This document shows positions 17,594 to 26,471 of a stretch of DNA of 64,000 nucleotides, one piece after another. Origin of the DNA: Paraburkholderia unamae (lineage in GTDB: Bacteria; Pseudomonadota; Gammaproteobacteria; Burkholderiales; Burkholderiaceae); NCBI RefSeq assembly GCF_003268775.1, contig NZ_QLSU01000019.1, forward strand, positions 62,001 to 126,000, read 5' to 3'. The notes below the pieces were generated by a model, which worked only from the letters and a program-made list of their open reading frames with translations, did not search any database and was not told where the DNA came from. How positions within the stretch are numbered: position 1 is the first letter of the stretch; each line of letters opens with the position of its first letter. Both the position numbers and the translations under genes were made by a program.

Positions 17594-17597
17594 CCGG

Positions 17598-18446
17598 GAC
17601 GGACTTGCGGAGGGAGTTTTGCTTCAAGGTGCCCATCTCTACAAAAGCATAGGAAAGCTGAGTAAGCCCGTCACGGCGTGGCGCGCCATCCTTGGGCACA
17701 ACGTTCGGGGCGCCTCTAGGCTCAAGGTGTCTACGCGCATCGGGCAGGCCGATGTGTTTCGCAGGCACATCCTCCGGCAGCGCACGCGACACGCGATTCC
17801 GGCGGTGAGCGTCGAAACGGTGGCCGACTGGCTGATTGAGCGATAGAACTTTGCATCGGCCTAGTGGACTTCGGTGTGTGTCGCGGTCTGGGATTTTCTT
17901 TCCGTGCTCGAACGTGCGGACTATCTGCACCAGCGCATGCGGCAGGAGTTCCGAATCCGTCAGAACGCACTGGGGGGCGAGACGAAAGTGCCCAGCGGGG
18001 AGGCCAAAGCCCCGGCTCTGCACAGCGCCACCCACGGATACTGCTCGGCGCTCGGCGGCGTCTACGCTTCGCAGTTTTCGTCGGCTGTGCGCAGGAAAGG
18101 CGTCCACGTTGCACCGGGCGAGGCGCTGCTGCTCATGACCACGTGGCAAGCGCCAGGGTTGCGGATGACGAACGAGGCGGCCCATGCCGAAAGCGTCGCG
18201 ACGAGGTTGCGCATTGCCGTCGAGAAGGCTGTTGAGCTCCTGGCGGAAGCCGGCGTGTTCGTGCGTACTGTCACCGGATGCCTCCCAAAATCCCGGGTGC
18301 AGCAGACCGAAAAGCGACGCAGTCCAGAACCCGGACCTGCGGGGGTCAGCTCTTTTTCGCAGGAGCGAGAAGCTCGGAGCGTCCAATCACGTCTCTCGTG
18401 CTCTCCGGCTTGTCTGAATCCGAGAATCCGGCCGCCTCAAGAATAG
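17598..18446 (+). pseudogene. Possible broken reading frames of unknown type
   Basis: Between the GIY-YIG gene and hipA two plus-strand frames look partly protein-like: one ending at 17846 (GLAEGVLLQGAHLYKSIGKLSKP...SVETVADWLIER) and one from a GTG at 17874 (WDFLSVLERADYLHQRMRQEF..., ending in a helical AESVATRLRIAVEKAVELLAEAG). They are in different frames and separated by stops. They may be pieces of one decayed gene. No family was recognised, and the end overlaps the 3' end of hipA antisense, so part may be a shadow. Confidence 0.2.
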
Positions 18447-19686
18447 GTGTGAGGCCCTTGAGCTCTGCTTGTGGCTTGGCGCTTCGCACCGTCGCCATGC
18501 CCTTGTTCCACGCGTGCAGCATCTGCTTCGCTATCCAGTGCCATCGGGGTTCGTTCCTTGCGGCCTCGACAACCTCTTTCCCTGTTGATACGGCCGAATC
18601 GCAGAGCGCCTCGACCATCTCGCGATAGCGCCGCGGCGGGATGCCCAGCCGTATGTTGAAGAATCGCTCCAGCGTTTTGCCCGGTGCCCAGGTCTTGCGC
18701 CCGTCGACGCTAAGCCCGGGTGGATTGCTGGCGAAGCGAGGGTAAGCCTGGGTGGTCACGATGTCGGACACGGGTGTGTACACGACGTCGTCGATGTTCG
18801 AGTAGAGAAGAGCAACGTTCTTAGAGTGGCAGTCCGCGTTGCGAACAACGTAGTTGGTCAGTATCAGCCAGCCAAAATGTTCAGCCTGCTGTCTCCAGTT
18901 CGCGCTGCTGATGTAGGGCTTCGTGGCGTTCAGCACCTGCTCTGTCGAGGGCCGATGCTTCTCATGCGGTGGGAGACCGAGGAGACTGCATGCGTCCTCG
19001 ACGCCGTACGCAGGCATACCCTTTTCATCGACATCGAAGCGGTCGACGACCAGCACACGCCCGTCGTCAGACATGGTTGTTTTTGCCACTCGAGCGACGT
19101 CGAGCCTTGCGAGCACCCGCATTGTGTAATGCTCATTGAACCCGAGGTAGGGCGTCTGCTCGTCGGAACCCTTGATGATGTGCCGGCTGGTGCGCAGCGT
19201 CTGCTTGCCGACTGGCGTTTGCGCGGAGGAAACCTCCGGCGCCAGGAACTTCGGTACCGCGCCCGAGATGGCGGCGCGCGCGTAGTACCTCACCAGCTCA
19301 GCGAAGTGCCGGGTCGAGACGTCCTGATGAAGCAGGGTATTGAGGTCAAGCGGGTCGAACTCACCACCGGGCTGGCCGCCCTCAGGCGCCACTGTCACGC
19401 GGCCAATGCCGGCGCCGCCTATGACGGCGAGCAACGACAGGTCCGTTCCGTCGAGGAGGGGGCCGAACTCCTCGCGAATGACCTCAAGAAGGAATCCTTC
19501 GGGCAGGTTCTGGCGAAAGAATGGGTGCAAATCGCGGGGCCACACCCACGGCTCTTCACGAACAGGCATGGTCAGGCTGACGAAGTCCTCAGGTGACGCG
19601 TCCGTGCTGTACCGAAGCGCATAATTGTCTTGATGGCGGTACAACTGCGCGGCGGGCTTGCCCTTGACGTAGACGTGAAGGCGCAT
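18346..19686 (-). CDS. hipA: HipA family serine/threonine kinase toxin
   Basis: A 446-residue type II toxin kinase, the usual HipA length. The N-terminal HipA_N region (LHVYVKGKPAAQLYRHQDNYALRYS, then FFRQNLPEGFLLEVIREEFG) precedes a phosphoinositide-kinase-like catalytic lobe with NADCHSKNVALLYS (catalytic Asp and metal-binding Asn) and PVSDIVTT (second metal Asp). In Escherichia coli HipA phosphorylates glutamyl-tRNA synthetase and causes dormancy. The gene starts 2 bp after hipB. Catalytic residues are present, so the toxin appears functional. Confidence 0.88.
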   Translation of the reverse strand: MRLHVYVKGKPAAQLYRHQDNYALRYSTDASPEDFVSLTMPVREEPWVWPRDLHPFFRQNLPEGFLLEVIREEFGPLLDGTDLSLLAVIGGAGIGRVTVAPEGGQPGGEFDPLDLNTLLHQDVSTRHFAELVRYYARAAISGAVPKFLAPEVSSAQTPVGKQTLRTSRHIIKGSDEQTPYLGFNEHYTMRVLARLDVARVAKTTMSDDGRVLVVDRFDVDEKGMPAYGVEDACSLLGLPPHEKHRPSTEQVLNATKPYISSANWRQQAEHFGWLILTNYVVRNADCHSKNVALLYSNIDDVVYTPVSDIVTTQAYPRFASNPPGLSVDGRKTWAPGKTLERFFNIRLGIPPRRYREMVEALCDSAVSTGKEVVEAARNEPRWHWIAKQMLHAWNKGMATVRSAKPQAELKGLTPILEAAGFSDSDKPESTRDVIGRSELLAPAKKS

Positions 19687-19688
19687 GC

Positions 19689-19949
19689 TCAGGCTCCGGA
19701 CTGTTTCTGTTCTGTGAGCACGTCGTCGAGCGTGCGGGCGTGACCGCGCTTGACGATCCGCAGGTCGTAGCCGGCCGCTTCGAGGAGCCGGACGAGCAGC
19801 GCCACGCTCATGTCGCCCCGCGCGAGCGTCTCCATGCGCGCGAGCGTGGTGCGGGCGACGCCTGCGCGTTCAGCAAGGTCTTTTTGCGAGAGGCCCGCGT
19901 CGCGTCGCGCCTGCTTGAGCATCTCTCCGACGTCTGCCAGATTCGTCAC
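19689..19949 (-). CDS. hipB: HipB-like XRE antitoxin and autorepressor
   Basis: An 86-residue XRE-family DNA-binding protein if started at GTG 19949; a longer in-frame ATG exists at 20018 but would read through operator-like repeats. The helix-turn-helix is MLKQARRDAGLSQKDLAERAGVARTTLARMETLARGDM, and the C-terminal LVRLLEAAGYDLRIVKRG is typical of HipB-like antitoxins. It would bind HipA and repress the operon through the GGCTACAA repeats upstream. Its stop is 2 bp from the hipA start, the standard antitoxin-first order. Confidence 0.83.
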   Translation of the reverse strand: MTNLADVGEMLKQARRDAGLSQKDLAERAGVARTTLARMETLARGDMSVALLVRLLEAAGYDLRIVKRGHARTLDDVLTEQKQSGA

Positions 19950-20086
19950 TTGTAGCCCCAGGGCATCACAATTGGCTGGAAATGAGGAAGTTGTAGCCCG
20001 CAGGCTACAAGCCTGCAAGGCTTCGCTGTGTCCCTTGGGCTACAAAAAAGCGGAGAATGGGTCTTTTTGTGGGCTTCGGGCTATAA
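19950..20086. promoter_or_regulatory. hipBA operator array
   Basis: Five copies of an 8-base half-site lie just upstream of hipB: TTGTAGCC at 19950-19957 and 19991-19998, GGCTACAA at 20003-20010 and 20038-20045, and GGCTATAA at 20079-20086. The middle two make a perfect palindrome TTGTAGCC-N4-GGCTACAA. Same-orientation copies are 41 bp apart in two cases, about four helical turns. This fits cooperative binding of HipB dimers across the promoter. Confidence 0.7.
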
Positions 20087-20319
20087 AGACATCGCCGCGG
20101 CGTGGGCTTGCACCGGCCCCTCCGAACGACCGTTGCCTGGTTGGTCCGCAGGCAGCCCCGCTGTAGTCATGGCCGCAGCGCGCCCGTGCGGCCAGAGCTC
20201 TTAGAGTTCTGGCGCGGTTCACCCGCAAGCCGGGTAAACAGGCGGCACGGCGGTATAAATCCCAAACATTCGGTCAGCACGGTGACGGCGGGGGCGTTGG
20301 CCTCGCATCGTTCCGGATG

Positions 20320-20950
20320 CGGGCTGCTTCGAGATCCGCCGCATCTGACATTCGATAGCCTGAAACAAGCTTGTATTGATCCAGACGGGCGCGCCTATGT
20401 GGGGCGCGAGCCGCCGACCGGTGCGATGCCGTCGCAGGTGATATCGGATGTGCAAATATTTGATGCGCCTTGGGCCGCGACCAAAGTTGTGTCGCTGAAT
20501 CCCGGTTTGGTCGCCATCATCGGCGCACGGGGGGCAGGAAAGATGGCACTGGCAGACATGATTGCTGCGGGATGCGAGGCCATCTCGGAGGCCTCATGGG
20601 CGGCCGATGGTGACGTCAGCCCGTCCTTCTTGGTTCGCGCGCGTCCACTCATCGGAGAAGCGACGGTCAAGCTTGGCTGGGGCGGTGGAGATGAATCCAG
20701 CTGTTGCCTCGATGGTCGAGATGCGAACGACGGTATGGCCTTTCCTCGTGCCCGATATCTATCGCAACAGTTCGTCGAAGAACTCTGCTCCTCAAAGGGC
20801 GCGTCTGAAGGGTTCGTGCGCGAAATAGAGCGCGTGATCTTTGAGGCCCACGCGGCACAGGGCCACGACGGCGCATATAGCCTTGAGGAACTGCGCGACC
20901 AGCGTACAACTCGCTTTCACCAAGCACGTCGCTTACGCACCGCTGCGACC
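20320..20950 (+). pseudogene. TrlF-type AAA-like ATPase fragment
   Basis: An internal piece of a TrlF family ATPase. LTFDSLKQACIDPDGRAYVG is the end of the N-terminal PHP region, followed by DAPWAATKVVSLNPGLVAIIGARGAGKMALADMIAAGC with the P-loop, and YLSQQFVEELC, the usual Q-loop segment. The N-terminal PHP phosphoesterase part and everything after about 20950 are missing. The P-loop reads GARGAGKM, with Met in place of the required Thr/Ser, so even the ATP site is broken. TrlF-like proteins belong to conflict-associated SMC-like ATPases. This is a relic. Confidence 0.6.
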
Positions 20951-20959
20951 CAGTGCCAC

Positions 20960-21800
20960 CGGCCTCGCCGGCAATCCTGGAGCAGAACGGAAAATCGATG
21001 GGTGTTGAGAACGGGAAGGGCACGTACGAAGAGTCGCGGGAGCGATTCTTCGCTGGGGTGGCATGTGGCTCGATTGCCCTGGATGGCGTCATGTCGCCGC
21101 TGACAAAAACGCTGATGGAGCGATTCGGCACGAAGAGCGTCGACATGACTTTCGGATGGGCATGTACTCCCATGGACTGGGCATGCTCTCGGTGCGATGG
21201 CCCGCCGCGTCGCGGCGAATGAAGGCATGCACGTTGCGCGGATTGGCTGGATCGCTGTCGTCGCGTCCATGCACGCCGAGCCAGTCCCATGCGGGCGCCA
21301 GTGACGTGAAGATCTTGTGGCCCTCGAAGCGCCAGGCTCCGCCGGGGAGCGGCGTTGCGCGCACTGTCGAGTCCGCGAGTCCCGCATCGTTGCCGGGCTC
21401 GCCGTGGCCCGCGGCGAACACCTTGCCAGCGCCGATCTCGCGCAGGATCCAGTCGGCCGAATGATCGCCGCGTCGCCACGGATGCAAGGCGACGCCTGCC
21501 CAGTAGAGATGCATGTTGAGGGCTAGCGCCGTAGAAGGCGCACGATAGGCGAGTCTGACCTGTTCGCGCAACAACTGCGGCAGTGTCAAACCGAGGCCGC
21601 CTAACTCGCGCGGCACGCTTGCACGCAAGAATCCGGCAGCGTGGAGATCAGCCAGATCATCCGCAAAGAAAGCGTTCTCGCGATCATATTGCGCTGCGCG
21701 CGCACCATGCGATCGAGCAATGATTCCGTGAGCGGCGGCGGCCGCGCGTGCTGCGTGAAAGACTGCGGGGCCTCGTGTTCCAGTAAGGTACTCAAGACGT
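20960..21800 (-). pseudogene. Acyl-CoA dehydrogenase family gene, frameshifted at both ends
   Basis: The middle (about 21175-21690) translates well as an acyl-CoA dehydrogenase: ENAFFADDLADLHAAGFLRASVPRELGGLGLTLPQLLREQVRLAY, then STALALNMHLYWAGVALHPW and ATPLPGGAWRFEGHKIFTSLAPAWDWLGVHGRDD. The start (STLLEHEAPQSFTQHARPPPLTESLLDRMVRA, near 21796-21700) is in another frame, so one indel sits near 21700. After about 21175 the homology moves between frames again and fades. It converges with the TrlF fragment. It resembles flavin-dependent sulfur-compound monooxygenases and may relate to the organosulfur genes further on. Confidence 0.6.
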
Positions 21801-22041
21801 TAACTCCGGGATGCGGGTGGTTTTCGTGACTTGATTCGATGAGAGCGTGCGCAGACATCATCGAAGGCCAGCGTAATCCTGAATCCGGCCAGCCCGGAAA
21901 TAATGACTTACGCAAACCATATGCCGTCGTTTCCCCATTGGGTATTCGAGCGTGAATAATCCTGTTCACACCGCGAAGCACATCGTGATGACGAATTGAC
22001 GCCCGTGCTGCTTTGCTATCGCCAAAGCCTTCTTTGGCACT

Positions 22042-22329
22042 GTGTGCTTCTTGCACCAGGATGAAGTGCTAGGGGCGCTGGTGTCCGCGAATGTCTTTAC
22101 GAGAACCTTCATACGATATAAGGGATACAACTTCGAAGTGTTTGCACACGCATTGCCGAGCGGGCTCTATGCGGCGAACCTGACCATCGAAAGCAGGTCT
22201 TCGCCGCTCGGCCCGGCGTTGAGTGTCGACGAGCTCGACTATTTTTTCGAGGCAGATCACGCCATCGCGTACGCCGCTCGCTGGGCTCGACTGTGGATCG
22301 ACCAACGAGGAAAACCGGCTGTGTGTTGA
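22042..22329 (+). CDS. Small hypothetical protein (DUF6566-like)
   Basis: A 95-residue cytoplasmic protein. The core FIRYKGYNFEVFAHALPSGLYAANLTIES...LSVDELDYFFEADHAIAYAARWARLWIDQR resembles short Burkholderia proteins of unknown function with a YxGY strand and a C-terminal helix ending in WARxWID. The true start may be GTG at 22081 (VSANVFTRTF), as the first residues look unlike the family. No signal peptide, no partner gene. Function unknown. Confidence 0.5.
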   Translation: MCFLHQDEVLGALVSANVFTRTFIRYKGYNFEVFAHALPSGLYAANLTIESRSSPLGPALSVDELDYFFEADHAIAYAARWARLWIDQRGKPAVC

Positions 22330-22728
22330 CGTGGCGTCCGTCCCTTCACGAAGTTTCAGCCAAATCGATGTCCAGTCCTGAAGCTTTCAGGAGGTTTCCA
22401 AAGTGGCGGGATTGCCTTCCACGCATGCGGCCATTGCAATATCGGGTTTTATTGGTCGGAGCCGCTGCGGCTCCATCGCACTGTGGAATCTTGATGCCTT
22501 TAGGCGGCAGCGCTCCGAAGGCCGGAACCGTGCCGTCCGCATCGAGGTGATACTGATGGCAGTGGAACAGCAGGAAAAAGCCGCTGCACGTGGATCTGGA
22601 CGCAGCGCGCGGCGTGGGACAGCGAGCCGGTGTTCCGTATGCTGGGTGCGTGGCGCCGCAGCCAGCCCGGACGTTTCATTAGGCAGCCAAAGCTGTGTTC
22701 GTGGACGTACGCGCTGGCGGGGACATTC
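22330..22728. other. 399-bp stretch without a recognised gene
   Basis: The frames here are Arg/Ser rich with no motif I can place. It lies between the DUF6566-like gene (+) and the 3' end of the IclR gene (-), so it probably holds terminators and worn sequence. Confidence 0.4.
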
Positions 22729-23544
22729 CTATATCCCGAGAAACTGCGCCATCCCCCGTACGGCATGAGAGGTCGAATTCAGCAGATCCGATGCGCGCAT
22801 CAGGTCGTCACGCATCGCCTCGTTGCCGTCGCTGAAAAAGCGGTTCGGGCCGGTGAGGACGATCGCGCCTAACGCTCGGCCCGAGGGCGTCGACAATCGC
22901 GTGCCGACCGCGCTGATGCCAGTGACGTTCTCGTTCTCGTTGGTCGCCCATCCGCGCCGGCGCACTTCCTCCAGTTCCGCAAACAGCGAGTCGCGGTCTC
23001 TGACTGTCGCGGCGGTCCTGGCAGGATACGGCGCCGGGCCGAGCAGCGCATCGCGCTGTGCCGGCGTCCGGTCGCTCAGCAGGATCTTCCCCGATACCGA
23101 CGCGTGCAGCGCTGCCGTGACCGTCGTATCGAAGTACGGCGCCACGCTGTAATTGCCCGCGACGCTCTCCACGGTCATCCGGTGGTCGCCGAGAAATGCG
23201 ACGAGCAGCACCGATGGGCCGTGCCGCTCCTGCAACTCCCGCATGAGCAGGATCGTGTCGCGCCGCAGCCGGTTCAGCGGATGCTCGAGTGGCAACGGGC
23301 ACGTGGCCTTTGGGGCGGGGCAATATAACGCGCCTTCGCGATAGATATAGCCCGCCGTGTCCAGCGACTGCAGCAGGCGGTGGCACGTGCTGGCCGGAAG
23401 CCCAACGCTGTCGGCGATTTCCTGAAGGCTAAGCGGACGCGCTGCCTCGTGCAGCCGCGCGAGCACGTTGAGCCCGCGCGCAAGCGCGCCCGATTCCGTC
23501 TCGCGCCGCTCCGCGACGGCTTCATTGCTGGTGGTTAGCACCAT
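22729..23544 (-). CDS. IclR family transcriptional regulator
   Basis: A 271-residue regulator if started at ATG 23544 (MVLTTSNEAVAERRETESGALARGLNVLARLHEA); the 38 residues of the longer frame are Arg/Cys rich and look non-coding. The N-terminal winged helix reads LSLQEIADSVGLPASTCHRLLQSLDTAGYIYR. The C-terminal effector domain has HASVSGKILLSDRTPAQRDALLG and GWATNENENVTGISAVGTRLSTPSGRALGAIVLTGP, both typical. It diverges from the organosulfur operon across about 300 bp and is its likely regulator. Its effector is unknown. Confidence 0.88.
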   Translation of the reverse strand: MVLTTSNEAVAERRETESGALARGLNVLARLHEAARPLSLQEIADSVGLPASTCHRLLQSLDTAGYIYREGALYCPAPKATCPLPLEHPLNRLRRDTILLMRELQERHGPSVLLVAFLGDHRMTVESVAGNYSVAPYFDTTVTAALHASVSGKILLSDRTPAQRDALLGPAPYPARTAATVRDRDSLFAELEEVRRRGWATNENENVTGISAVGTRLSTPSGRALGAIVLTGPNRFFSDGNEAMRDDLMRASDLLNSTSHAVRGMAQFLGI

Positions 23545-23842
23545 GACTGGCTGACCCCGGGAGAGATATCGGACGGTCGCACACCGGCGTCGCCTGCATT
23601 GAATCGTTTTGAACTGAATTTCATATACGAATTGCTTCGTTGGTCGACCAAGGGGCAACCCCTAGAATAAATCGGAATCTTCATTCCGAAATATTGTACA
23701 GACAGACCAGTTTATGGAATAGCACTCTCGGGGGCTCCCCACGGGCAGCGGTCTGCCTGGAAGGCTTTGTAGCATCTCGATCCGCGCGGTGTACGGCATC
23801 TATTCAGGATGCCTGAATTGATTCGACAAGACCTCAAATTTC
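23545..23842. promoter_or_regulatory. IclR/organosulfur operon control region
   Basis: A 298-bp divergent interval. It contains a perfect 12-bp palindrome TTGGTCGACCAA (23640-23651), a good candidate IclR operator, and AT-rich sequence from about 23660 to 23720 where promoters could lie. The long plus-strand gene set begins at 23843. Confidence 0.45.
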
Positions 23843-25453
23843 ATGATTACACGTAGAGAATTCCTGGTCGGGGCTGGAGCGATGGCGGGTGGCGGCCTGA
23901 TGGGCGACTTCGCGCCAGCCGTGGCCGCCGCAACGTCGACGGGTACGACGCTCGTCGCCAACACGCTGCCCGAGCCCGCCGGTCTCGCTGCGGGATCGAC
24001 GCCGGCGAATCCGACCAATGTCGTATCGAGCAATCTGTTCGATGGACTCATCACCTACGATGAGCAGTTCCGGCCAGTGCCGCAGCTTGCGACTTCGTGG
24101 AGCGAGTCGACGGATCGTCGCACGATCACGTTCAAACTGCGCGACGATGTGAAGTGGCACGACGGAACGCCGTTCACTTCGGCGGACGTTCAGTACTCGA
24201 TCATGGAAGTGTCGAAGAAAGTCCATCCGATCGCGCGGCCCACTTTCGCGCAGATCACTGCGGTGGACACGCCCGATCCGCACACGGCGGTCTTCCGGCT
24301 CGCGCAGCCGTCGCCGGTGATCTGGTCTTACCTCGATACGTCGTCCGCCTTCATTTTCCCGAAGCATCTCTATGCAGGCACGGATCCGCTTACCAATCCG
24401 TATAACGCGAAGCCGGTCGGCACCGGCGCGTTTGTGTTCAAGGAATGGAGTCGCGGCAACTACATACGCCTGGCGAAGAATCCGGACTACTGGGACAAGG
24501 GCAAACCTCGCGTCGATGAACTGATTTTCCGCATCATCCCCGATGCGAGCGCGCGCAGCATCGCGCTGCAAAACGGCAGCGTCCAATACGCGCCGCTCAC
24601 ACCGGTGTCGCTCGTCGAAGCGCGGCGGCTCGAGCAGAATCCGTCGCTCGTGGTCGACACGAAGGGCTGGCGCTCGAATGCGCCCATGTTCTTCATGGAC
24701 TTCAATCTGCGGCAGAAGCGCTTTCAGGACGTGCGGGTGCGTCAGGCCATCGCGCACGCGATCAACCTGAAGCTGCTCACAAAGACCGTCTTCTACGATT
24801 TTGCGACACCCGCGACAGGCCCGGTTCCAAGCTACCAGACACGCTTCTACACCGCGGATACGCCGCAGTATCCATACGATCCGCAGAAGGCGGAAGCGCT
24901 GCTGGAGGCCGCAGGTTTCCCGCGCGGCGCAGACGGCGTGCGGATGCGCTTCAACCATCTGAATCATACGTACGGCGAAGATTTCCAGCGTGCCGGCCAG
25001 TTCATTCAGCAGCAGCTCAAGCGGATCGGCGTCGAGGTCACGCTCGTCAACTACGATCTGCCGACCTATCTGCGCAAGATCTACACCGAGCACGAATTCG
25101 ACACGATGAACGTGTTCTACGCGGCGTTCGCCGATCCGCAGATCGGTGTGGTCCGCCGCTTCTGGTCGAAGAACATCATCAGTGGCGCGGCCTGGAGCAA
25201 CGGGTCCGGCTATGCGTCGCCAGAGATGGACCGCGTGATCGAGGCCGTGCAGACCGAGCAGGATCCAGAGAAGCGCACGCAGGCTGTCCACCAGTTGCAG
25301 GTGATCGCGCAACGCGATCTGCCGTCCATCTCGCTCGCCGAGCTGAAGTTCTTCCGCATCTATTCGAAAAATCTGCAGAACGTCAACACCACGCCGATCG
25401 GCGTGTATGCGTCGCTCGACGACGTGAACGTCGGTGTGTCGGCTCATGGCTGA
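23843..25453 (+). CDS. ABC transporter substrate-binding protein, family 5 (Opp/Dpp type), Tat signal
   Basis: A 536-residue periplasmic binding protein. The N-terminus MITRREFLVGAGAMAGG carries a twin-arginine signal, with likely cleavage near AAATS. Family 5 hallmarks include LATSWSESTDRRTITFKLRDDVKWHDGTPFTSADV and PVGTGAFVFKEWSRGNYIRLAKNPDYW, then QAIAHAIN. Such proteins bind di/oligopeptides, glutathione, nickel or similar ligands. Its stop overlaps the next permease start by 8 bp. A paralogue at 29371 ends the same transporter block, so two receptors may feed one permease. Confidence 0.9.
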   Translation: MITRREFLVGAGAMAGGGLMGDFAPAVAAATSTGTTLVANTLPEPAGLAAGSTPANPTNVVSSNLFDGLITYDEQFRPVPQLATSWSESTDRRTITFKLRDDVKWHDGTPFTSADVQYSIMEVSKKVHPIARPTFAQITAVDTPDPHTAVFRLAQPSPVIWSYLDTSSAFIFPKHLYAGTDPLTNPYNAKPVGTGAFVFKEWSRGNYIRLAKNPDYWDKGKPRVDELIFRIIPDASARSIALQNGSVQYAPLTPVSLVEARRLEQNPSLVVDTKGWRSNAPMFFMDFNLRQKRFQDVRVRQAIAHAINLKLLTKTVFYDFATPATGPVPSYQTRFYTADTPQYPYDPQKAEALLEAAGFPRGADGVRMRFNHLNHTYGEDFQRAGQFIQQQLKRIGVEVTLVNYDLPTYLRKIYTEHEFDTMNVFYAAFADPQIGVVRRFWSKNIISGAAWSNGSGYASPEMDRVIEAVQTEQDPEKRTQAVHQLQVIAQRDLPSISLAELKFFRIYSKNLQNVNTTPIGVYASLDDVNVGVSAHG

Positions 25454-26471
25454 TCTGTCCGTTCGCGCCGCAAAGCCCGATGCGGGCAAGCCGCGTCGCG
25501 CCTGGCCCTATCCGCTGCGCCGGCTGCTGCAGGCGCTGCCGCTCGTCGCGCTGATCGCCGTGTTGAACTTCTTCTGGCTGCGCCTGGCACCAGGCGATCT
25601 CGCTGACGTGATGGCGGGCGAAGCGGGCGCGGCGACGCCCGAGTATCTGGCCGCGCTGCGCCACCAGTTCGGCACGGACCAGCCGCTCGCGCTGCAGTTT
25701 CTGGCTTACCTGAACCGTATCGTCCACCTCGATCTCGGCTGGTCGTTCCGCTACAACGAGTCGGTGCTTCAGCTGATTCTCGGCCGGCTGCCGGCCACGG
25801 TGCTGCTGATGGTCGGCGCGCTTGCGATCGCGCTGGTGTTCGGCTGCGTCGCGGGCACCGTCGCCGCGGTGTCGCGCCGCCGCTGGATCGACATCGCCGT
25901 GTCCGTGCTCGCCACGCTCGGCTTCGCGACGCCGCTGTTCTGGCTTGGACTCATGCTGATGGTGCTGTTCTCTGCTCACCTTCACTGGCTGCCGGCGGGC
26001 GGTATCGCGACGCCCGGCGTGGTCTCCACGGGCTGGGCGCACCTGCGCGATCTCGGGGCGCACATGGTGCTGCCCGTGTTCTGCCTCGCCGCGTACTACG
26101 TTGCCATTTACGCCCGGCTGATGCGCGCCTCGGTGCTCGAAGTGAGCCACCTCGACTTCGTACGAACCGCGCGCGCCAAAGGGGTATCGCGTAGCGCGAC
26201 CATCGTGTCGCACGTCGTCCCGAACGCGTTGCTGCCGATCGTCACGATGACCGCGTTGCAGTTCGGCGCGCTCTTCAGCGGATCGGTCGCGATCGAAACG
26301 GTGTTCAGCTGGCCCGGGCTCGGGCAACTCGCGCTCGACGCCGTGGCGTCGCGCGATCTGAACCTGCTCCTGGGCATTCTCTTCTTCAGCTCGGTGCTCG
26401 TACTGTTCGTCAACCTGGGCGTCGATCTCGCGTATGGCTGGTTCGACCCGCGTATCGAGGTCGAACGATGA
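25446..26471 (+). CDS. ABC transporter permease (DppB/OppB type)
   Basis: A 341-residue inner-membrane permease. An N-terminal TM helix (LLQALPLVALIAVLNFFWLRLAPGD) is followed by a periplasmic stretch and the core transmembrane domain. The coupling loop SVLEVSHLDFVRTARAKGVSRSATIVSHVVPNALLPIV carries the EAA-type motif contacting the ATPases. The start at 25446 lies inside the end of the receptor gene, and its end overlaps the second permease start (ATGA), so translation is coupled. Confidence 0.9.
   Translation: MADLSVRAAKPDAGKPRRAWPYPLRRLLQALPLVALIAVLNFFWLRLAPGDLADVMAGEAGAATPEYLAALRHQFGTDQPLALQFLAYLNRIVHLDLGWSFRYNESVLQLILGRLPATVLLMVGALAIALVFGCVAGTVAAVSRRRWIDIAVSVLATLGFATPLFWLGLMLMVLFSAHLHWLPAGGIATPGVVSTGWAHLRDLGAHMVLPVFCLAAYYVAIYARLMRASVLEVSHLDFVRTARAKGVSRSATIVSHVVPNALLPIVTMTALQFGALFSGSVAIETVFSWPGLGQLALDAVASRDLNLLLGILFFSSVLVLFVNLGVDLAYGWFDPRIEVER

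Noticed and set aside
17475..18386. A long 303-codon minus-strand frame between the GIY-YIG and hipA genes
   Set aside because: Composition is Arg/His/Pro rich without motifs or a ribosome site, and it lies opposite other frames. It looks like a chance frame of GC-rich DNA.
23834..25489. A 551-codon minus-strand frame opposite the first receptor gene
   Set aside because: It is the antisense shadow of a clear family 5 receptor gene, with an Arg/His/Asp-rich product. Similar long shadows opposite the second receptor (29302-31065) and at 32700-34757 were dismissed for the same reason.
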